From: Streptomyces sp. NRRL S-37
GTDB lineage: Bacteria > Actinomycetota > Actinomycetes > Streptomycetales > Streptomycetaceae
Reading direction: 5' to 3'
DNA length: 64,000 nt
Assembly (NCBI RefSeq): GCF_000721605.1
Contig: NZ_JOIZ01000023.1
Coordinates: forward strand, 1-64,000
Shown here piece by piece: positions 61,488 to 64,000 of the stretch. Every line of letters starts with the position of its first letter. Position 1 is the stretch's first letter. A program made the position numbers and the translations under genes. The notes beneath the pieces were generated by a model, which was not told where the DNA came from, did not search any database, and was given only the letters and a program-made list of their open reading frames with translations.

Positions 61488-62534
61488 TCAGTCCCGCGGC
61501 CCCGCCGTGGACCCCCGCACCATCAACTCCCCCCGCACCGACGCGATCCCCCCGTGCGGCGCCTCCTCCCGCCCCATGGCGATCCGCCCCGCCCGGGCCC
61601 CCGCCTCCGCCAACGGCAACCGCACCGTCGTCAGCGCCGGCACCGCGTCGATGCTGAACGGCAGATCGTCGAACCCGGCCACCGACACGTCGTCCGGAAT
61701 CCGCAGCCCCGACTCCCGCAGCGCCGCGCACGCCCCCAGCGCGACGGAGTCGTTCGCCGCGACCACGGCCGTCAACGACGGATCACGCCGCAGGAGTTCG
61801 AGCGTCGCCTCGTACCCCGACCGCCGGTCGTACCGGCCGTGCACGGTCCACCGCGGGTCCTCCTCGATGCGGTGCGCGGCCAGCGCGTCCCGGTGGCCCT
61901 CGAGCCGGTGCCGCGTCGTGGTCCGCTCCACGGGCCCCGCGATGTACCCCAGCCGCCGGTGCCCCAGCCCGATCAGGTGCTCGGTGAGTTCCCGCCCGCC
62001 GCCCCGGTTGTCGAAGGTCAGCGCGATCGCCCCGGCCTCCGCCGCCGGCGGCCGGCCGCACAGCACCACCCGGGTCCCGGCGTCCGTCAGCTTCCGCAGC
62101 TTCGCGTCCATGGCCGCCTTGTGCGGCGCGTCCTCGATCGCGCCGCCGGTCAGCACCACCGCCGCCGCCCGCTGCCGCTGGAGCAGGGTGAGATAGGTCA
62201 GTTCGCGTTCGGGCGAGCCGCCCGTGTTGCACACGACCGCGAGTCTCTCCCCGCCCGCGCGCCCGCCCGGCCCGCCGATCTCCGCCTGGATCGCGCTCGC
62301 CATGATCCCGAAGAACGGGTCGGCGATGTCGTTCACCAGGATGCCCACCAGGTCGGAGGTGGCGGCGGCGAGCGCGCTCGCGGGACCGTTGAGGACGTAG
62401 TCCAGCTCGTCCACGGCCTTCAGCACCCGTTCACGGGTGGACGCGGCCACGGGATAGTTCCCGTTGAGCACGCGCGACACCGTCGCGGGGGAGACCTGTG
62501 CGCGAGCCGCCACGTCCGCCAGGGTCACCGTCAT
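61488..62534 (-). CDS. LacI-family regulator
   Basis: A 348-residue LacI/GalR protein. The HTH is VTLADVAARAQVSPATVSRVLNG, then a hinge with LNGPASALAAATSDLVGILV. The effector domain contains DFNRGGG-like TFDNRGGGRELTEHLI and ends SIDAVPALTTVRLPLAEAG. GGAGGA precedes ATG 62534. It is divergent from the oxidoreductase operon, which carries a LacI-type operator. Confidence 0.92.
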   Translation of the reverse strand: MTVTLADVAARAQVSPATVSRVLNGNYPVAASTRERVLKAVDELDYVLNGPASALAAATSDLVGILVNDIADPFFGIMASAIQAEIGGPGGRAGGERLAVVCNTGGSPERELTYLTLLQRQRAAAVVLTGGAIEDAPHKAAMDAKLRKLTDAGTRVVLCGRPPAAEAGAIALTFDNRGGGRELTEHLIGLGHRRLGYIAGPVERTTTRHRLEGHRDALAAHRIEEDPRWTVHGRYDRRSGYEATLELLRRDPSLTAVVAANDSVALGACAALRESGLRIPDDVSVAGFDDLPFSIDAVPALTTVRLPLAEAGARAGRIAMGREEAPHGGIASVRGELMVRGSTAGPRD

Positions 62535-62707
62535 GTCTCGTCCTCCGCCTCGCGCGTTCGCCGTACGCCGTCGTACACATCCACGCCCACACCCGTGGTT
62601 CCGAGCAGACCCTACGGCCATCCGCGCGGTTGTTCGCCCCCTCGAACAAGTCCGGTTCGCCGCGGTCTTGTCCGCACCGCCGTCCAGAGGCTAGCTTCTC
62701 TCTACAT

Positions 62708-62721
62708 AGAAAGCGCTTGCT
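62708..62721. promoter_or_regulatory. LacI-type operator of the oxidoreductase operon
   Basis: AGAAAGCGCTTGCT is centred on AAGCGCTT, a typical LacI/GalR core with central CG. It lies 57 bp upstream of GTG 62778 and 174 bp upstream of the divergent LacI start. Confidence 0.7.
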
Positions 62722-62777
62722 GTCACGCTCACCAGTGGGGCGTACGCGGCGCGCGAACCGCGTACGAAGGGAATGAC

Positions 62778-63929
62778 GTGACACGCAAGACGGTGCGTAT
62801 CGCCATGAACGGCGTGACCGGGCGCATGGGCTACCGCCAGCACCTCGTCCGCTCCATCCTGGCCCTGCGCGAGCAGGGCGGCCTCGACCTCGGTGACGGC
62901 ACCGTGCTGTGGCCGGAGCCGGTCCTGGTCGGCCGCCGCGAGCACGCGCTGAAGGCGCTGGCCGAACGGCACGGACTCGAGCACATCTCCACGGACCTGG
63001 ACGCCGTCCTCGCCGACGACGGCGTCGACATCTACTTCGACGCCCAGGTCACCTCGGCCCGCGAGGAGGCGATCAGGAAGGCGATCGCCGCCGGCAAGCA
63101 CGTCTACACCGAGAAGCCCACCGCCACCGGCCTCGACGGCGCCCTGGAACTCGCCCGCCTGGCGAACGCGGCCGGTATCAAGCACGGCGTCGTCCAGGAC
63201 AAGCTCTTCCTCCCCGGCCTGCTCAAGCTGAAGCGCCTCATCGACGGCGGCTTCTTCGGCCGGATCCTGTCCGTGCGCGGCGAGTTCGGCTACTGGGTCT
63301 TCGAGGGCGACTGGCAGGAGGCCCAGCGCCCGTCCTGGAACTACCGCAGCGAGGACGGCGGCGGCATCGTCGTCGACATGTTCCCGCACTGGGAGTACGT
63401 GCTGCACGAGCTGTTCGGCCGCGTGAAGTCCGTCCAGGCCCTCACCGCCACCCACATCCCGCAGCGCTGGGACGAGAACGGCAAGCCCTACGACGCCACC
63501 GCCGACGACGCCGCCTACGGCGTCTTCGAACTCGACGGCGGCGTCATCGCCCAGATCAACTCCTCCTGGGCGGTCCGCGTCCACCGCGACGAACTCGTCG
63601 AGTTCCAGGTCGACGGCACCGAGGGCTCCGCCGTCGCCGGGCTGCGCACCTGCCGCGTCCAGCACCGCTCCGCCACCCCCAAGCCGGTCTGGAACCCGGA
63701 CATCCCCGCCACCGAGGTCTTCCGCGACCAGTGGCAGGAGGTCCCGGACAACGGCGCGTTCGACAACGGCTTCAAGGCCCAGTGGGAGCTGTTCCTGCGC
63801 CACGTCTACGCCGACGCCCCCTACCACTGGGACCTGCTGGCCGGCGCCCGCGGCGTCCAGCTCGCCGAACTGGGCCTGAGGTCCTCCGCCGAGGGCCGCC
63901 GCCTCGACGTCCCGGAGATCGCGCTGTGA
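62778..63929 (+). CDS. Gfo/Idh/MocA-family sugar oxidoreductase
   Basis: A 383-residue NAD(P)-dependent dehydrogenase. The Rossmann N-terminus is KTVRIAMNGVTGRMGYRQHL. The hallmark EKP lies in KHVYTEKPTATGLDGALELA. The catalytic His region is in VVDMFPHWEYVLHELFG. It oxidises a sugar or inositol-like substrate. GTG 62778 follows AAGGGA. Its stop overlaps the next start by 4 bases. LacI control and the isomerase-like gene nearby suggest a sugar catabolic unit. Confidence 0.9.
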   Translation: MTRKTVRIAMNGVTGRMGYRQHLVRSILALREQGGLDLGDGTVLWPEPVLVGRREHALKALAERHGLEHISTDLDAVLADDGVDIYFDAQVTSAREEAIRKAIAAGKHVYTEKPTATGLDGALELARLANAAGIKHGVVQDKLFLPGLLKLKRLIDGGFFGRILSVRGEFGYWVFEGDWQEAQRPSWNYRSEDGGGIVVDMFPHWEYVLHELFGRVKSVQALTATHIPQRWDENGKPYDATADDAAYGVFELDGGVIAQINSSWAVRVHRDELVEFQVDGTEGSAVAGLRTCRVQHRSATPKPVWNPDIPATEVFRDQWQEVPDNGAFDNGFKAQWELFLRHVYADAPYHWDLLAGARGVQLAELGLRSSAEGRRLDVPEIAL

Positions 63930-64000
63930 CCCTCCACCTCCCCGACGCGCACGGCACCCTGCGCGCCTACGAGCCCCGCACCGAGCCCCTCGCCACCACC
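63926..64000 (+). CDS. Partial gene cut by the window end, probably DUF993 (DHDPS-like aldolase)
   Basis: Only 25 codons are visible: VTLHLPDAHGTLRAYEPRTE and on. GTG 63926 overlaps the upstream stop (GTGA), so it is translationally coupled. From memory the start resembles DUF993 proteins, dihydrodipicolinate-synthase-like enzymes that sit beside Gfo/Idh dehydrogenases in Streptomyces. The fragment is too short to be sure. Confidence 0.5.
   Translation, partial: MTLHLPDAHGTLRAYEPRTEPLATT

Overview
The window is high-GC actinobacterial chromosome, almost certainly Streptomyces. The evidence is GC-rich third codon positions, an AdpA gene with a TTA codon, a desABCD desferrioxamine operon, a CebR/CebEFG/BglC cellobiose locus and typical Streptomyces dispersed hairpin repeats. 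From memory the gene order resembles the central core of the S. coelicolor chromosome around the des, adpA and ceb loci. No transposase, prophage, integrase or CRISPR array was seen. The interest lies in gene pairings, operators and repeats within otherwise ordinary core DNA.

Layout. 1-248: hairpin repeats and a 24-bp minisatellite. 249-3372: a helix-turn-helix regulator with TPR-like helices, a small unknown protein and a spermidine-synthase-like protein. 3549-7916: an anchored Pro-rich protein divergent from an OmpR/histidine-kinase pair, followed by a GH18 chitinase. 8027-14275: cellobiose uptake and hydrolysis (bglC, cebGFE) and the repressor gene cebR, with two CebR-type operators. 14280-18816: an unknown protein, tRNA-His, oligoribonuclease, adpA, a 776-bp regulatory gap and a universal stress protein. 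18958-22009: glmS, a small unknown gene and a DUF4429/SHOCT protein.

22153-28418: the desferrioxamine operon desABCD and the divergent siderophore-binding lipoprotein gene desE, both behind iron boxes. 28522-29112: a Uma2-like nuclease. 29241-37924: an acyl-CoA catabolic block with acyl-CoA dehydrogenase, HMG-CoA lyase and both subunits of a biotin-dependent acyl-CoA carboxylase. A divergent TetR gene with two palindromic operators follows, then a second acyl-CoA dehydrogenase and an acyl-CoA thioesterase. 38208-39582: a secreted DUF4232-like protein and a phosphatase-like protein.

39683-44213: a PucR regulator invaded by in-frame repeats, divergent from a ureohydrolase gene translationally coupled to a TPP-dependent decarboxylase. 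I infer arginine breakdown through 2-ketoarginine and 4-guanidinobutyrate. 44224-56472: mostly exported proteins (protease inhibitor-like, endonuclease I-like, phytase-like esterase, S37 tripeptidyl aminopeptidase, lipoprotein, GH3 hexosaminidase) around a single-chain asymmetric ABC exporter. 56811-60203: a LysR regulator divergent from a DMT transporter, then an MFS exporter. 60296-64000: a sugar isomerase, a 47-48 bp repeat array, a LacI regulator and the start of a sugar-oxidation operon cut by the window edge.

Most gene identities are secure from motifs. The main hypotheses are the arginine pathway, the chitinase-linked two-component module, a set of probably leaderless promoters, and a composite repeat that is noncoding at one locus and coding at another.
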